Source: Methylobacterium sp. E-065 (GTDB lineage: Bacteria > Pseudomonadota > Alphaproteobacteria > Rhizobiales > Beijerinckiaceae). Taken from it: a stretch of DNA of 64,000 bases. The stretch spans positions 1 through 64,000 of the forward strand of contig NZ_JAKSYD010000067.1 in NCBI RefSeq assembly GCF_022829605.1, in the 5' to 3' direction. Positions 33,019 to 43,420 of the stretch are shown one piece after another. The notes under the pieces are model-generated. The model was not told the origin of the DNA. It made no database searches and saw only the letters and a list, made by a program, of their open reading frames with translations. Within the stretch, counting starts at the first letter, position 1. Each line of letters begins with the position of its first letter. The translations under genes and the position numbers were made by a program.

Positions 33019-33879
33019 TCACAGCACCGCATCGAGGCGCTCCATCAGCGGCGCGTAGGCCTCAGGCCCGGTCTCGACGTCGAGGCGCACCCCCGCGATG
33101 CCGCGGCGGGCATAGTCGGCGAGCCGGGCCTCGGCCTGTCCGGTGGCCGTCGCCGACAGGGCGGTCCCCCGGTGCCCGTCCGCGAGGGCGAAGGGGTAGT
33201 AGCCCGGCGGCCGGGCGCGCTCGAAGGCGTCGCTCACCAGGATCAGCCGGATCGCGATCCGCTCGGCCAGCAGGGTCAGGAGTTCGTCGAAGCCCGGGCC
33301 CGGATCGTCCAGGGCACTGGCGACGACGAGATGGCCCCCGGCCGGCAGCAGGCCGCGGGCGAGGCCGAGCGTCGTCTCCAGCGGGGGCTCCGTGCGGGTC
33401 GGCGAACCGGTTTCGGCCGCCAGCGCGTCGGCATGGGCCTGGGCCAGCGCCCCGGTCACCGCGATCATGGCGCGCTCGCCGCCCGCCGGCCGCAGCACCG
33501 TGGGGGCGCCGGCGGAGGCCACAGCCAAGCCGACCCGGCCGCCATCGGCCGCGACCCGCCAGCCGAGCAGCGCCAGGGCCTCGGCGGCCGCCACCGAGCG
33601 GAGCGCCCGGCGGGTGCCGAACAGCATGGAGGGCCGGAAATCGGCGAGCAGCACCACGGCCCGGTCGCGCTCGTCGTGGTGGGTGCGGACATGCAGCTGC
33701 CCGGTCCGGGCCGTGGCGTTGCGGTCGATGAAGCGGCGGTCGTCGCCCTCCGACCAGAGCCGGACATCCTCCGGCTCCGAGCCGCGCCCGCGGCGGCGGG
33801 TGACGATGCCCCCCGGCAGGCCCGCCAGCGTCCGCGTGGCGGGCGCCGAGCCTCGCCGGGCGAGGTGGCGCAGGCCCAT
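33019..33879 (-). CDS. DUF58 domain protein (MxaS-like)
   Basis: A 286-residue protein with the DUF58 signature region, here VRLWSEGDDRRFIDRNATARTG (two pieces: VRLWSEGDD and RRFIDRNATARTG; family PGDDxRxIDW). A VWA-like fold follows (VVLLADFRPSMLFG, with a partly degenerate MIDAS). It sits directly after the MoxR ATPase gene, the standard order. The ATG at 33879 has GAGG six bases upstream and gives a normal N-terminus. A GTG at 34059, two bases after the moxR stop, is in frame but would read through a family C repeat. The family normally has a Trp after the ID of this motif; here it is Arg. Shorter than many DUF58 proteins. Confidence 0.8.
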   Translation of the reverse strand: MGLRHLARRGSAPATRTLAGLPGGIVTRRRGRGSEPEDVRLWSEGDDRRFIDRNATARTGQLHVRTHHDERDRAVVLLADFRPSMLFGTRRALRSVAAAEALALLGWRVAADGGRVGLAVASAGAPTVLRPAGGERAMIAVTGALAQAHADALAAETGSPTRTEPPLETTLGLARGLLPAGGHLVVASALDDPGPGFDELLTLLAERIAIRLILVSDAFERARPPGYYPFALADGHRGTALSATATGQAEARLADYARRGIAGVRLDVETGPEAYAPLMERLDAVL

Positions 33880-33914
33880 CAGGGCCTCGCCCGAGAGATG
33901 GATGCCGTGATCGG

Positions 33915-34029
33915 TGCCGGAAAGGTCGCGACGCGTGCCGAAACCCGCACCGTCGCTCCCCTCTTGGCGGGCGTTGTCCCGGCCCCCCCAGCTGCGCAGG
34001 GTACCCTCCCCCGCAGAGGGGGGAGGGGG
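33915..34029. repeat. family C composite repeat between moxR and DUF58
   Basis: This copy contains GCCGGAAAGGTCGCGACGCG, CAGCTGCGCAGGGTACCCTC and CCCCGCAGAGGGGGGAGGGG, matching the inner and end pieces of the element at 29209-29304 in the same order. It lies exactly between the moxR stop and the internal DUF58 ATG and is open in the DUF58 frame. Confidence 0.72.
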
Positions 34030-34061
34030 CGCGCGGCGCGGGATCTTCAGCCCGAACACCG

Positions 34062-35138
34062 TCAGAGCGCCCGCACCCGCTGCACCAGCTCGCCGACGAC
34101 GCCGCGCGCCGTCTTGCCCTCGGCGGCCGCCCGCCAGGTCAGGCCGATCCGGTGTGCGAGGGCGTCGCGGGCGAGTTCGGTCACGTCCTCGGGGGTGACG
34201 TGGTCGCGGCCCCGCAGCCACGCCCGGGCCTTGCCGGCCATCATCAGCGCCAGGGTACCGCGCGGCGAGGCCGGATGCTCGATCAGGGCGCGCAGGTCCG
34301 GCGCCGCCGCATCGGTGCGGGTCGCCGCCACCAGCCGGACGAGATAATCCTTGAGCGCCGGCGACACGTAGGTGGAAAGCGCCGCCTCCCGGGCCGCGCG
34401 CACGTCCGCCAGCGACAGCCGCATCGTCATGGCGTCGACGTGATGGGTGATCTCGCCCTCCACGAGGTCGAGGATCGCCCGCTCGGTGGCCTCGTCGGGC
34501 ATGTCGACCACGACGTGCAGGAGGAAGCGGTCGAGCTGCGCCTCCGGCAGCGGGAAGGTGCCGGCATGCTCGATCGGGTTCTGGGTCGCCACGACCATGA
34601 ACGGGTCGGACAGCCGGTGCGTCGATCCTGAGACCGTCACCTGACCCTCGGCCATGGATTCGAGCAGGGCCGACTGCACCTTCGGGGGCGCGCGGTTGAC
34701 CTCGTCCACCAGCACGAGGGCGTGGAACAGCGGCCCGGGCAGGAACTCGAAGGTGCCGCTGTCCTGCCGCCAGACGGTGGTGCCGGTCAGATCGGCCGGC
34801 ATCAGGTCGGGGGTGCACTGGATGCGCGCGAAGGAGCCGTCGAGCCCGTCGGCGAGCCGCTTGACCGCGCGGGTCTTGGCCAGCCCAGGCGCGCCCTCGA
34901 TCAGCAGGTGGCCGCCGGTGAGGAGCCCGATCAGCAGGCGCTCGACGAGGCCGGCGCTGCCGATCAGGCCGCGTTCCAGCCCCTCGCGCAGCGCCATGAC
35001 GCGGCCGTGCAGGGCGGCATCCGGGATCGTCTCGGGCCGGCGTTCGGCGAGGGCGCCGCTCATGAGCGACAAGATTTCGCGTGGAGAGATCCTGCGCGGA
35101 CCGTATCCGCCGCCTGGGCTCTGTCCTGCATCCTGCAC
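34062..35138 (-). CDS. MoxR family AAA+ ATPase
   Basis: A 358-residue MoxR-type AAA ATPase (AAA_3), the chaperone motor of the operon. Walker A is EGAPGLAKT at residues 81-89. Walker B is LVLVDEVNRAPP, sensor 1 is VVATQNPIEHAGTFPLPEAQLDRF, given here as its N and D/R pieces, and the C-terminal helical lid carries SPRGTLALMMAGKARAWL. The ATG at 35138 is supported by GGAGG eight bases upstream; a shorter ATG at 35063 lacks a ribosome-binding site. In methylotrophs a homologue (MxaR) is needed to mature methanol dehydrogenase. No dehydrogenase genes are here, so the client is unknown. Confidence 0.9.
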   Translation of the reverse strand: MQDAGQSPGGGYGPRRISPREILSLMSGALAERRPETIPDAALHGRVMALREGLERGLIGSAGLVERLLIGLLTGGHLLIEGAPGLAKTRAVKRLADGLDGSFARIQCTPDLMPADLTGTTVWRQDSGTFEFLPGPLFHALVLVDEVNRAPPKVQSALLESMAEGQVTVSGSTHRLSDPFMVVATQNPIEHAGTFPLPEAQLDRFLLHVVVDMPDEATERAILDLVEGEITHHVDAMTMRLSLADVRAAREAALSTYVSPALKDYLVRLVAATRTDAAAPDLRALIEHPASPRGTLALMMAGKARAWLRGRDHVTPEDVTELARDALAHRIGLTWRAAAEGKTARGVVGELVQRVRAL

Positions 35139-35298
35139 GCCTCCTCGGCCGGGTCCCGAATTCTTAAGGGATCCTCAGTCTGTTGCCGGTGTGCCTGCTG
35201 CCCGGTACGGCCGTCAATCCCGGTTTCCTTGGGCTTTCGGGCCCGGGCCGGTCCACGATGTCACGGTTTCGTCACCGCCCCGCTCGCAAGAACCGCCG

Positions 35299-36009
35299 AT
35301 GACCAGCTACGCTGCCCTCCCCGAAGAAGCGAAATCCGCGATCGGCCTGCTCGTGGCCTTCGTGCTGGGCACGATCATCGGGGCCGAGCGCCAGTACCGG
35401 CAGCGCACCGCGGGCCTGCGCACGGCCGTGCTGGTGGCGGTGGGGGCCTCGGCCTTCGTCGATCTCGGCATGCGGCTGAGCGGCCCGGACGGGGGCGTCC
35501 GGACCGTCGCCTACGTGATCTCCGGCATCGGCTTCCTCGGGGCCGGCGTGATCATGAAGGAGGGCATGAACGTCCGCGGCCTCAACACGGCCGCGACCCT
35601 CTGGTGCTCGGCCGCGGTGGGCGCGTTCTGCGGCGCCGACCTGCCCCTGGAGGCGGTGTTCGTGATGGTGACGGTGCTGGCCTGCAACACGGCGCTGCGG
35701 CCGCTGGTGAACGCCATCAACCGCGCGCCGATCCGCGAATCCGCCACCGAGGCGACCTATGAGGTCCAGGTCACCACAGCGCCCGGCGAGGCCGGCCCGG
35801 CGCAGGACCTGCTGGTGGAACTCCTGGAGGCGGCCAACTACCCGGTCGGCAACGTCGAGGTGGAGGAGCGCGGCGAGAGCGCGGTCGACGTGGTGGCGAC
35901 GCTCACGGCCAGCGCCGTGAAGGCGGACGAACTCGACGCCGTGACCAACGCGCTCGCCCGCGCCCCGGGCATCCGCCACGCCACGTGGTCGGTGCAGACG
36001 GCGGATTGA
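35299..36009 (+). CDS. MgtC/SapB family membrane protein
   Basis: A 236-residue protein. Four or five N-terminal helices carry MgtC-family motifs: LGTIIGAERQYRQRTAGLRT, VAYVISGIGFLGAGVIMKEG and VRGLNTAATLWCSAAVG. A soluble C-terminal ACT-like domain (about residues 150-236) follows. MgtC proteins are linked to low-magnesium growth and inhibition of F-ATPase in pathogens; in free-living bacteria the role is less clear. The ATG at 35299 starts the family's usual N-terminus. It is divergent from the MoxR operon, with about 160 bases between. No magnesium-sensing leader could be identified. Confidence 0.85.
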   Translation: MTSYAALPEEAKSAIGLLVAFVLGTIIGAERQYRQRTAGLRTAVLVAVGASAFVDLGMRLSGPDGGVRTVAYVISGIGFLGAGVIMKEGMNVRGLNTAATLWCSAAVGAFCGADLPLEAVFVMVTVLACNTALRPLVNAINRAPIRESATEATYEVQVTTAPGEAGPAQDLLVELLEAANYPVGNVEVEERGESAVDVVATLTASAVKADELDAVTNALARAPGIRHATWSVQTAD

Positions 36010-36364
36010 TTTTTTTCGAGGTTTGGTCTGCTCGACCGTAGCGGAGGTGGCTCTCGCTCTGGAGCCGTCATTCCGCACCCGATCGTGTCGATCGGGGGGC
36101 GGAGGCTGCGGCTTGAACGTCAGAGCGCCTGCCGACACCGTTCAGCCGCAGGCCGCGCTTTCATGAGTGAACGATGTAATTCAGATCTGACGGTGGCATC
36201 ATAAAATCAATGTGCTTGTAAATTGAAAATATGAATCGCAGTAAGAATAAATTGGAGGTAAGGCGATAGAGACTTGCCGCAGCAAAACAGTGTCACATAG
36301 TCAGTACATGAAGTGCTTATCAGCGCCACTATGGAGAACATCGACTCCCGTCTGAGGCAGCGCC
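36010..36364. other. intergenic A+T-rich region upstream of a chemoreceptor
   Basis: About 355 bases. The part from 36170 to 36340 is strongly A+T-rich and probably holds the promoter of the chemoreceptor gene at 36365. A TAAG-N16-GGCGATAG string near 36242 is only weakly like a sigma-28 site and is not claimed. No gene was seen. Confidence 0.4.
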
Positions 36365-38035
36365 ATGGCATTCACGGTCAAGCACATTCTCATCGCGCTT
36401 GTTTGTGCGCTCGTGGCCGCCATCTCGGCGCAAGGTGTGCTCGGTGTTTCTCAGCTGCGATCGGTTCACGACAATGCGCTCGATTTATCGACGAACTGGT
36501 TACCAAGCGTATCAAAACTTGGTGAAATCAAATATAAAATAACGCGCTTGCGTCTTGTCGATGCGCGCCTGGTTACCGCGGTCGAGCCCGTCAACGATCT
36601 GGTCGAGATCTCGGATCACCGTCTCGGTGAAGCCGAAGCGGTTGCGGCGGGTTACGTCTCCCTGATCTCCAGCACGGAGGAGGGGGCCCTCTGGACCGGG
36701 TTCAAGCAACACTGGAGCGAATACCAGGGGTATCGCGCGAAACTGATCGCGGCGGCGCAAGCCAAGGATCAGCCTGCCCTCAACGCATTGTTCCAGGCCT
36801 CGCGCATACCCTTCGAGAAGGCCCTGGATTGTCTCGACCGTAACACCGCCCTGAACGTCGCGGGCGGCGAGCAGTCCACGGCGAGCGCCGGTGAGACCTA
36901 TGCGCGTTCGATCGGGCTCACGACGCTCCTCTGCTGCCTTGCCCTCACCGTCGGCATCGGTTCACTCGGATACCTGATCGCACGCGTCACGCGTCCGATC
37001 GACCGCCTCATCCAGCGCATGAAGGACCTCGCCGCCGGCGACCATCAGGCAGAGATTCCCTATACCGGGCGGGCCAACGAGATCGGCGCGATCGCCCTCG
37101 CCCTGGAGGCATCGCGCGCAAGTTCGATCCGCACCCTTCAGCTCGAAGCCGAGACCGTTCAGGCGCGACGCACCGCCGAGGAGCAGCGCAAGGCGGCCCT
37201 GCGCCAGATAGCCGACGGCTTCGAGGCAGCGGTGGGTGGCGTCATCGGCATGGTGTCGTCGTCCGCCACCGAGTTGCAGACGACGGCAGAACAGATGACC
37301 TCCACGGCTACCGAGACCACGAGCCGGTCGACCGCCGTCGCGGCCGCGTCCGAACAAGCCGCCGCGAACGTGAACATGGTCGCCTACGCCGCGGAGGAGT
37401 TGGGCATGTCGGTGCAAGAGATCGGCCGGCAGGTCCGGGGCTCGGCGACGCTGGCCCAGGCGGCCGTGGGCGAAGCGGACCAGACCGCCACCCTGGTTCA
37501 GGCGCTGCGTCAAACCTCGGCGCGGATCGGCGACATGGTCGGGCTGATCTCGAACATCGCGAGCCAGACCAACCTGCTCGCCCTGAACGCGACCATCGAG
37601 GCGGCCCGCGCCGGCGAAGCGGGACGCGGCTTCGCGGTGGTGGCGGCCGAGGTGAAGGACCTGGCCGGCCAGACCGCCAAGGCGACGGAGGAGATCGCCG
37701 GCCAGATCGGCGAGATCCAGGGCGTGACCGATCAGGCCGTCTCGGCCATCGGTGGTATCACGGGCCGGATCCGCGAGATCAACAGCGTGGCGACCTCGAT
37801 CGCGGCGGCGGTGGAGCAGCAGGGCGCGGCCACGCAGGAGATCGTGCGCAACGTCGCCCAGGCCTCGACCGGCACGAACGAAGTGACCGGCAATATCGCC
37901 GGCGTCGCGCAGGCTTCGGAGGAGACGGGGGCGGCGGCGAGCCAAGTCCTGTCCGCCGCCTCCGAACTGGCGCGCCAGTCCGAGCATCTCCGCGCGGAGG
38001 TCGGGCGCTTCCTCGCCACCGTGCGGGCGGCCTGA
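36365..38035 (+). CDS. methyl-accepting chemotaxis protein
   Basis: A 556-residue chemoreceptor. TM1 lies at residues 8-28, and a helical periplasmic sensor of the 4HB type follows (including [18 protein letters not shown]). TM2 is near 188-210, then HAMP from [20 protein letters not shown]. The signalling tip [15 protein letters not shown] is near residue 404. It ends RFLATVRAA, the same tail as the other two receptors here, with no CheR-binding pentapeptide. The start region is A+T-rich and codon use in the first 60 codons is less GC-biased than the rest, including ATA and AAA codons, which suggests a more recently acquired or faster-evolving sensor. Ligand unknown. Confidence 0.92.
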   Translation: MAFTVKHILIALVCALVAAISAQGVLGVSQLRSVHDNALDLSTNWLPSVSKLGEIKYKITRLRLVDARLVTAVEPVNDLVEISDHRLGEAEAVAAGYVSLISSTEEGALWTGFKQHWSEYQGYRAKLIAAAQAKDQPALNALFQASRIPFEKALDCLDRNTALNVAGGEQSTASAGETYARSIGLTTLLCCLALTVGIGSLGYLIARVTRPIDRLIQRMKDLAAGDHQAEIPYTGRANEIGAIALALEASRASSIRTLQLEAETVQARRTAEEQRKAALRQIADGFEAAVGGVIGMVSSSATELQTTAEQMTSTATETTSRSTAVAAASEQAAANVNMVAYAAEELGMSVQEIGRQVRGSATLAQAAVGEADQTATLVQALRQTSARIGDMVGLISNIASQTNLLALNATIEAARAGEAGRGFAVVAAEVKDLAGQTAKATEEIAGQIGEIQGVTDQAVSAIGGITGRIREINSVATSIAAAVEQQGAATQEIVRNVAQASTGTNEVTGNIAGVAQASEETGAAASQVLSAASELARQSEHLRAEVGRFLATVRAA

Positions 38036-38144
38036 CTGTGTCGGCTTGCATCCCGCGCGGTATAGGATTTCGCCCGAATCCCGGCCCCGCGCGAAACCTC
38101 CGGACCCAATCCCCTCTTATCCGCCCGATATCCGGAGGCCGACC

Positions 38145-38831
<687 letters not shown>

Positions 38832-38843
38832 GGCCGGATCCCG

Positions 38844-39197
38844 TCAGCGCGGGGGCGCGAGGGGCCGGGTGCGGCGCTCGATCACCACGGTCGGGCGGGT
38901 GCGGCGCTCGACCACGACGGTGCGCGGGGCCCGGCTCGGGCTGGCCTGGGTCATGATCCGCTCCGGCATGCGCTCGGGCTTCATCTTCTTGGCCGCCAGG
39001 ACATGCGGGCGGACCTCGTCGACGGGCAGGCCGATCAGGCCGGCCGCGATTTCGGCCTGCTGCTCGACATCGTCGGCGAGGTCCTGGGCGGCCGCGACCG
39101 CCTCGTTCACCGTCGGCGGCTCGCGGCGCACCCGGATCGGCGGGAGGTCGGCGAAGCTCTTCTGTGTCTTCTTCACGGGGCGACTCGCGGTCTTCAT
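38844..39197 (-). CDS. hypothetical basic protein with C-terminal tandem repeat
   Basis: A 117-residue protein I cannot assign. Residues 1-25 are Lys-rich. A predicted helical middle (VNEAVAAAQDLADDVEQQAE, then AAGLIGLPVDEVRPHVLAA) follows. The C-terminus carries a near-perfect tandem repeat, TVVVERRTRP then TVVIERRTRP. The repeat is visible in the DNA as two copies of a GGTGCGGCGCTCGA-type unit. The ATG at 39197 begins the recognisable part; an ATG at 39269 would add 24 residues. It converges on the SDR gene. Likely cytoplasmic and possibly nucleic-acid-binding given its charge. Confidence 0.55.
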   Translation of the reverse strand: MKTASRPVKKTQKSFADLPPIRVRREPPTVNEAVAAAQDLADDVEQQAEIAAGLIGLPVDEVRPHVLAAKKMKPERMPERIMTQASPSRAPRTVVVERRTRPTVVIERRTRPLAPPR

Positions 39198-39462
39198 GGG
39201 ACAGACATAGCGCTTTCCAGGGCGGTTGTGCAGTGCATCAAAGATCTGTGACGGATCATGACGGCGCATGGCTGATCAAGCTTTGCCCCCCGCGACGCAT
39301 CGGTTCGGCGGGGCCGTCGAGCACGCGAAAACCTCGGACCCGCATCCTTTCCCATTGGGCATCCCGTGCGACATAGAAGCGCAGACGGGATCGCGCAACG
39401 GATTCCCGCCCATGCCGCCGGGCGTTCATCCCATCGTGAACCCGGTCTGGTAGCATTTCCCC

Positions 39463-40308
39463 ATGACCGACTCCCTCGATTCCCGGCTGACGCCCGCCCG
39501 CGCCGACATCGCCGATGAGCGCCTGCGCGGCCGGGTGGCCGCCGCGCGCTTCGTGGCCGGCAGCCCCCGCCGGGTGACGGCGCCCTTCGCTCCCCTGCGG
39601 CGCGCGCCTGCCCCGGATGCCGGGCTCGACACCGAAGCGCTGCTCGGCGACGCCGTCACCCTGTACGACGCGGCAAACGGCTTCGCCTTCGTGCAGCTCG
39701 CCCGTGACGGCTATGTCGGCTACCTGCCCGCCAACAGCCTCGGCCCGGCCGGGCCGGAGCCGACCCACCGGGTCACGGCTCTGCGCACCTTCCTGTATCC
39801 GGAACCCGACCTGAAGCGGCCGGTTCTCGCCCATCTGAGTTTCGGGGTGCGTCTGGTGGTGACTGGAGCGACGGGCGCGTATCTGGAGACCCCGGGCGGC
39901 TACGTGTTCGCCCGGCACTGCGCCCCCGTGGCGGACCATGCGCCGGACTACGCCGGCACGGCCGCGCGCCTCGTGGAAACACCCTATCTCTGGGGCGGCC
40001 GGACGACGCTGGGGCTCGACTGCTCGGGCCTCGTGCAGCTCTGCCTGGATGCGGCGGGGCTCGCCTGCCCGCGTGATGCCGACCTGCAGGAGCGGGATCT
40101 CGGGCAGGCGCTACCCCTCGCTCTGACCGGCCTGCGCCGGGGCGATTTCGTGTTCTGGCGCGGCCATGTCGGGCTGATGCTCGACCCGGAGACGCTGATC
40201 CACGCCAACGGCCACCACATGGCGGTGGCGGTCGAGCCCCTGGCCGGGGCGGTGGAGCGGATCCAGGCGAACAGTTTCGGCGCGGTGACGGGAATCCGGC
40301 GGCTCTGA
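39463..40308 (+). CDS. NlpC/P60 family cell-wall hydrolase with SH3 domain
   Basis: A 281-residue protein. The N-terminal region (about 45-150) contains two SH3b-like folds, as in the bacterial dipeptidyl-peptidase VI group. The NlpC/P60 domain (155-281) has the catalytic Cys187 in [10 protein letters not shown], a catalytic His in RGHVGLML near 235, and a third polar residue in HANGHHMAV. These enzymes cut gamma-D-glutamyl-diaminopimelate bonds in peptides from the cell wall. No signal peptide is present, so a role in cytoplasmic recycling of wall peptides is likely. The ATG at 39463 follows a weak GGTAG site. Confidence 0.88.
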   Translation: MTDSLDSRLTPARADIADERLRGRVAAARFVAGSPRRVTAPFAPLRRAPAPDAGLDTEALLGDAVTLYDAANGFAFVQLARDGYVGYLPANSLGPAGPEPTHRVTALRTFLYPEPDLKRPVLAHLSFGVRLVVTGATGAYLETPGGYVFARHCAPVADHAPDYAGTAARLVETPYLWGGRTTLGLDCSGLVQLCLDAAGLACPRDADLQERDLGQALPLALTGLRRGDFVFWRGHVGLMLDPETLIHANGHHMAVAVEPLAGAVERIQANSFGAVTGIRRL

Positions 40309-40507
40309 CAGGCTGCCGCAGGCGTCCGTGCGGCCTCGCTCCCCCGCAGGGTCGGGACCGGTCTCGCGGCACCCCGTGAGGTTCGGAGCGGACGCGGCTC
40401 CAATTCCCGCGGCAAACGTGCTACAGAGCCCGTCCGCTTCCCTGTTCTGCCCGGTTCGTAGGGCAATCCTGTTGACAGGACAGCCCCACCCTCGCCACAT
40501 CGCCCGC

Positions 40508-41509
40508 ATGACCGCTACGATCACGCCTTCCGAGCCCGTCGCAGGCACCACCGGCAAGCCGCCGCTGGAGATCCTGCTCTGTGCCCCACGCGGCTTCTGC
40601 GCCGGCGTGGTGCGGGCCATCGACGTGGTGGAGCGGGCGCTCGCGATCTACGGGCCGCCCGTCTACGTCCGGCACGAGATCGTGCACAACAAGTACGTGG
40701 TCGAGAGCCTGAAGCGGAAGGGCGCCGTGTTCGTCCGCGAACTCGACGAGGTGCCGGATGGCGCCGCCCCGGTGATCTTCTCCGCCCACGGCGTTGCGAA
40801 GACCGTGCCGGCCAACGCCGATTCGCGCGGGCTGACCACGATCGACGCCACCTGCCCGCTGGTGACCAAGGTCCACCGCGAGGCCGAGATCCATCACAAG
40901 CGCGGCCGCCATGTGCTGCTGGTCGGCCATTCGGGCCACCCGGAAGTGGTGGGCACGATGGGCCAGTTGCCCAAGGGTTCGATCACCCTGGTGGAGGATC
41001 TGGAGCAGATCAGCGCCCTGAACCCCGAGAATCCCAACAACCTCGCCTGGGTGACCCAGACGACCCTGTCGGTGGACGACACCCGGCACATCGTCGAGGC
41101 GCTCAAGCAGAAATTCCCGACCATCACCGGGCCGCACAAGGACGACATCTGCTACGCGACCACCAACCGCCAGGAGGCGGTGAAGCAGGTGGCGCCGCTG
41201 GTCGATGCCCTGATCGTGGTCGGCTCCTCGAACTCCTCGAATTCGCAGCGCCTGCGCGAGGTCGCCGAACGCGTCGGCTGCCCGATCACCCGCCTCGTGC
41301 TGCGCGCCGAGGAGATCGATTGGCCGGCCTTCGAGGGGATCCGCAAGCTCGGCCTCACCGCCGGCGCCTCTGCGCCCGAGGTGCTGGTGGAGGAAATCAT
41401 CGACGCCTTCGCGGCCCGCTACGACGTGGTGGTCGACACGGTCTCGACCGTGATCGAGGACATGGTGTTCCCGCTGCCGCGGGAACTGCGCAGCGAGGCC
41501 GCCGAATAG
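40508..41509 (+). CDS. ispH: 4-hydroxy-3-methylbut-2-enyl diphosphate reductase
   Basis: A 333-residue iron-sulfur enzyme, the last step of the MEP pathway, reducing HMBPP to IPP and DMAPP. The three cluster cysteines are in GFCAGVVRA (C31), [11 protein letters not shown] (C116) and [11 protein letters not shown] (C215). Substrate-binding segments [16 protein letters not shown] and [10 protein letters not shown] are intact. The ATG at 40508 gives the normal length; an upstream in-frame start lies in unrelated sequence. The order ispH-thrB-rnhA is common in Hyphomicrobiales. It is the first gene of that group, with about 200 bases of upstream sequence. Confidence 0.95.
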   Translation: MTATITPSEPVAGTTGKPPLEILLCAPRGFCAGVVRAIDVVERALAIYGPPVYVRHEIVHNKYVVESLKRKGAVFVRELDEVPDGAAPVIFSAHGVAKTVPANADSRGLTTIDATCPLVTKVHREAEIHHKRGRHVLLVGHSGHPEVVGTMGQLPKGSITLVEDLEQISALNPENPNNLAWVTQTTLSVDDTRHIVEALKQKFPTITGPHKDDICYATTNRQEAVKQVAPLVDALIVVGSSNSSNSQRLREVAERVGCPITRLVLRAEEIDWPAFEGIRKLGLTAGASAPEVLVEEIIDAFAARYDVVVDTVSTVIEDMVFPLPRELRSEAAE

Positions 41510-41600
41510 GCAGCCTGGACACAGGCGCAGCAGGCTTTATGCGGGGGCGCTTCGGCGCCCCTCGTCGTATCGAAGTTCCAAAAATTCAGAGCGCGAACAC

Positions 41601-42566
41601 GTGGCCGTCTACACCGAGGTATCCGACACGGCGCTCGCCGACTTCCTGTCGGCTTACGCGATCGGCAGCCTGCTCTCCTTCAAGGGCATCGCCGAGGGCG
41701 TCGAGAACTCGAACTTCTTTCTCCAGACCACCGGCGGCTCCTACATCCTGACGCTCTACGAGAAGCGGGTGCGGGAAGCCGACCTGCCGTTCTTCATCGG
41801 GCTGATGGAGCATCTCTCGGCCCGCGGTCTCGCCTGCCCGCAGCCGGTGCGCGACCGGGCCGGTCAGGCCCTCGGGCAGCTCTGCGGCCGGCCCGCCGCC
41901 ATCGTGAGCTTCCTGGAGGGCGTCTCGGTCAAGACCCCCGGCGTCGAGCATTGCCGGGAACTCGGCCGGGCGCTCGCCGCGCTGCATGCTGCCGGCCGCG
42001 ATTTCCCGATGGTGCGGGACAACAGCCTCTCGGTCTCGGCTTGGCGGCCGCTCTTCGCGCAGGCCGAAGATCAGGCCGACACGGTCGAGCCCGGTCTCGC
42101 GGCGCGCACCCGGGACGACCTCGCCTTTCTGGAGGCACACTGGCCGAAAGGCCTGCCGGGGGGCGTGATCCACGCGGATCTGTTCACCGACAACGTGTTC
42201 TTCATCGGCGATGCCCTGTCGGGGCTGATCGACTTCTACTTCGCCTGCACGGACGCCTTCGCGTACGACATCGCGGTGTGCCTGAACGCGTGGTGCTTCG
42301 ACCCCGACGGCACCTTCCACCACGACATGGCGACAGCCCTGTTTGCCGGCTACGAGGCTGTCCGCCACCTTGAGCCCGCCGAGGTCACGGCCCTGCCGAT
42401 CCTGTGCCGGGGGGCGGCGCTCCGGTTCATGCTGACCCGGCTGGTGGACTGGCTGAACGTGCCGCCCGGCGCCTTGGTGAAGCCGAAGGATCCGCGGGAA
42501 TTCGATCGCCGGCTCACCTTCCATCGCCAAGCGCGGGACGCGCGGGATTACGGGCGGCAGGGCTGA
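41601..42566 (+). CDS. thrB: homoserine kinase, APH-like type
   Basis: A 321-residue kinase of the choline/aminoglycoside kinase fold, the ThrB2 type used by Hyphomicrobiales instead of the GHMP ThrB. It phosphorylates L-homoserine in threonine synthesis. Visible are the [21 protein letters not shown] nucleotide-binding strand pair (pieces ENSNFFL and YILTLYE), the catalytic loop [13 protein letters not shown] (HxDxxxxN) and the metal aspartate in LIDFYFA. The start is GTG, after which the family's MAVYTEVSD begins. It lies 91 bases after ispH and 7 bases before rnhA. Confidence 0.93.
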   Translation: MAVYTEVSDTALADFLSAYAIGSLLSFKGIAEGVENSNFFLQTTGGSYILTLYEKRVREADLPFFIGLMEHLSARGLACPQPVRDRAGQALGQLCGRPAAIVSFLEGVSVKTPGVEHCRELGRALAALHAAGRDFPMVRDNSLSVSAWRPLFAQAEDQADTVEPGLAARTRDDLAFLEAHWPKGLPGGVIHADLFTDNVFFIGDALSGLIDFYFACTDAFAYDIAVCLNAWCFDPDGTFHHDMATALFAGYEAVRHLEPAEVTALPILCRGAALRFMLTRLVDWLNVPPGALVKPKDPREFDRRLTFHRQARDARDYGRQG

Positions 42567-42573
42567 GGACCGG

Positions 42574-43047
42574 ATGAGCACCGACGTGACCGAACCCGCG
42601 GCCGAGCCGACGCGCGTGAAGATCTACACGGACGGCGCCTGCTCGGGGAATCCCGGGCCGGGCGGCTGGGGCGCGATCCTGATCTTCGGCGATACTCGGA
42701 AGGAACTCTCCGGGGGCGAGGCCCACACCACCAACAACCGCATGGAGATCCTGGCGGCGATCGAGGCGCTGGAGGCGCTGAAGCGTCCCTGCCGGGTCGA
42801 CCTGTTCACCGACTCCCAGTACCTGCGCCAGGGCGTCACCAGTTGGATCCACAACTGGAAGGCGCAGGGTTGGCGCACCGCCGACAAGAAGCCGGTGAAG
42901 AACGAGGATCTCTGGCACCGCATCGACGCCGCCCGGGAACGCCACGAGGTGGCGTGGCACTGGGTCAAGGGCCATGCCAGCGACCCGCTGAACAACCGGG
43001 TCGATGCGCTGGCGGTGGCGGCGATGCTGCCGTTCAAGCGGCTCTGA
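42574..43047 (+). CDS. rnhA: ribonuclease HI
   Basis: A 157-residue ribonuclease that cuts the RNA strand of RNA-DNA hybrids. The four acidic catalytic residues are visible: D20 in [12 protein letters not shown]58 in NNRMEIL, D80 in FTDSQYL and D144 in NNRVDALA; H134 in VKGHAS completes the site. The length is standard, with a short N-terminal extension. It is very close to thrB (7 bases), so it is co-transcribed. A toxin-antitoxin pair converges from the right. Confidence 0.95.
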   Translation: MSTDVTEPAAEPTRVKIYTDGACSGNPGPGGWGAILIFGDTRKELSGGEAHTTNNRMEILAAIEALEALKRPCRVDLFTDSQYLRQGVTSWIHNWKAQGWRTADKKPVKNEDLWHRIDAARERHEVAWHWVKGHASDPLNNRVDALAVAAMLPFKRL

Positions 43048-43132
43048 GATCGAGACTGGCGAGGACTCCCAATCGCCAAAATCCTTCCTCCCGTACGCGG
43101 CAACGATGCCCCCGAAGCTTCCGGAGACGCTT

Positions 43133-43420
43133 TCAGCTCGACCAGGGCGGCCATTGCAGAGCGGCGTGCAAGATCCGAAGGATCCGCACGGCAGTCTCGT
43201 CCACGTCGTAGACGATGATGTACCGCCGGTGGACGATCAGTTCACGGGTATCCGTGACGCGGCCCGGCCGGCCAAGGGCTGGATGCTCCACCAAGCACGC
43301 GGCGCGCTCGGCGAACCGCTTGTCGAGCGTCATGGCAGCGGCTGGATTATCGGCCTCGATATAATCGTAGATTGCGTCGCGGTCCTGAAGCGCTTCAAGC
43401 GTCCAGACCAAGGCCCTCAT
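43133..43420 (-). CDS. ParE/RelE superfamily toxin
   Basis: A 95-residue toxin. The family pattern is visible: LEALQDRDAIYDYIEADNP with the LxxIxxYI helix, FAERAACLVEHPALGRPGR, then TRELIVHRRYIIVYDVDE and VRILRILHAALQWP. This RELxxHRxYxxxY signature fits ParE-type toxins, which usually target DNA gyrase; some RelE-like members cut mRNA, and the sequence alone does not decide. It overlaps the antitoxin gene by four bases, so the two are coupled with the antitoxin first. Confidence 0.88.
   Translation of the reverse strand: MRALVWTLEALQDRDAIYDYIEADNPAAAMTLDKRFAERAACLVEHPALGRPGRVTDTRELIVHRRYIIVYDVDETAVRILRILHAALQWPPWSS

Noticed and set aside
36235..36275. Possible sigma-28 promoter before the chemoreceptor gene
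   Set aside because: TAAG-N16-GGCGATAG differs from TAAA-N15-GCCGATAA in both elements and spacing. The other two receptor genes show nothing comparable.
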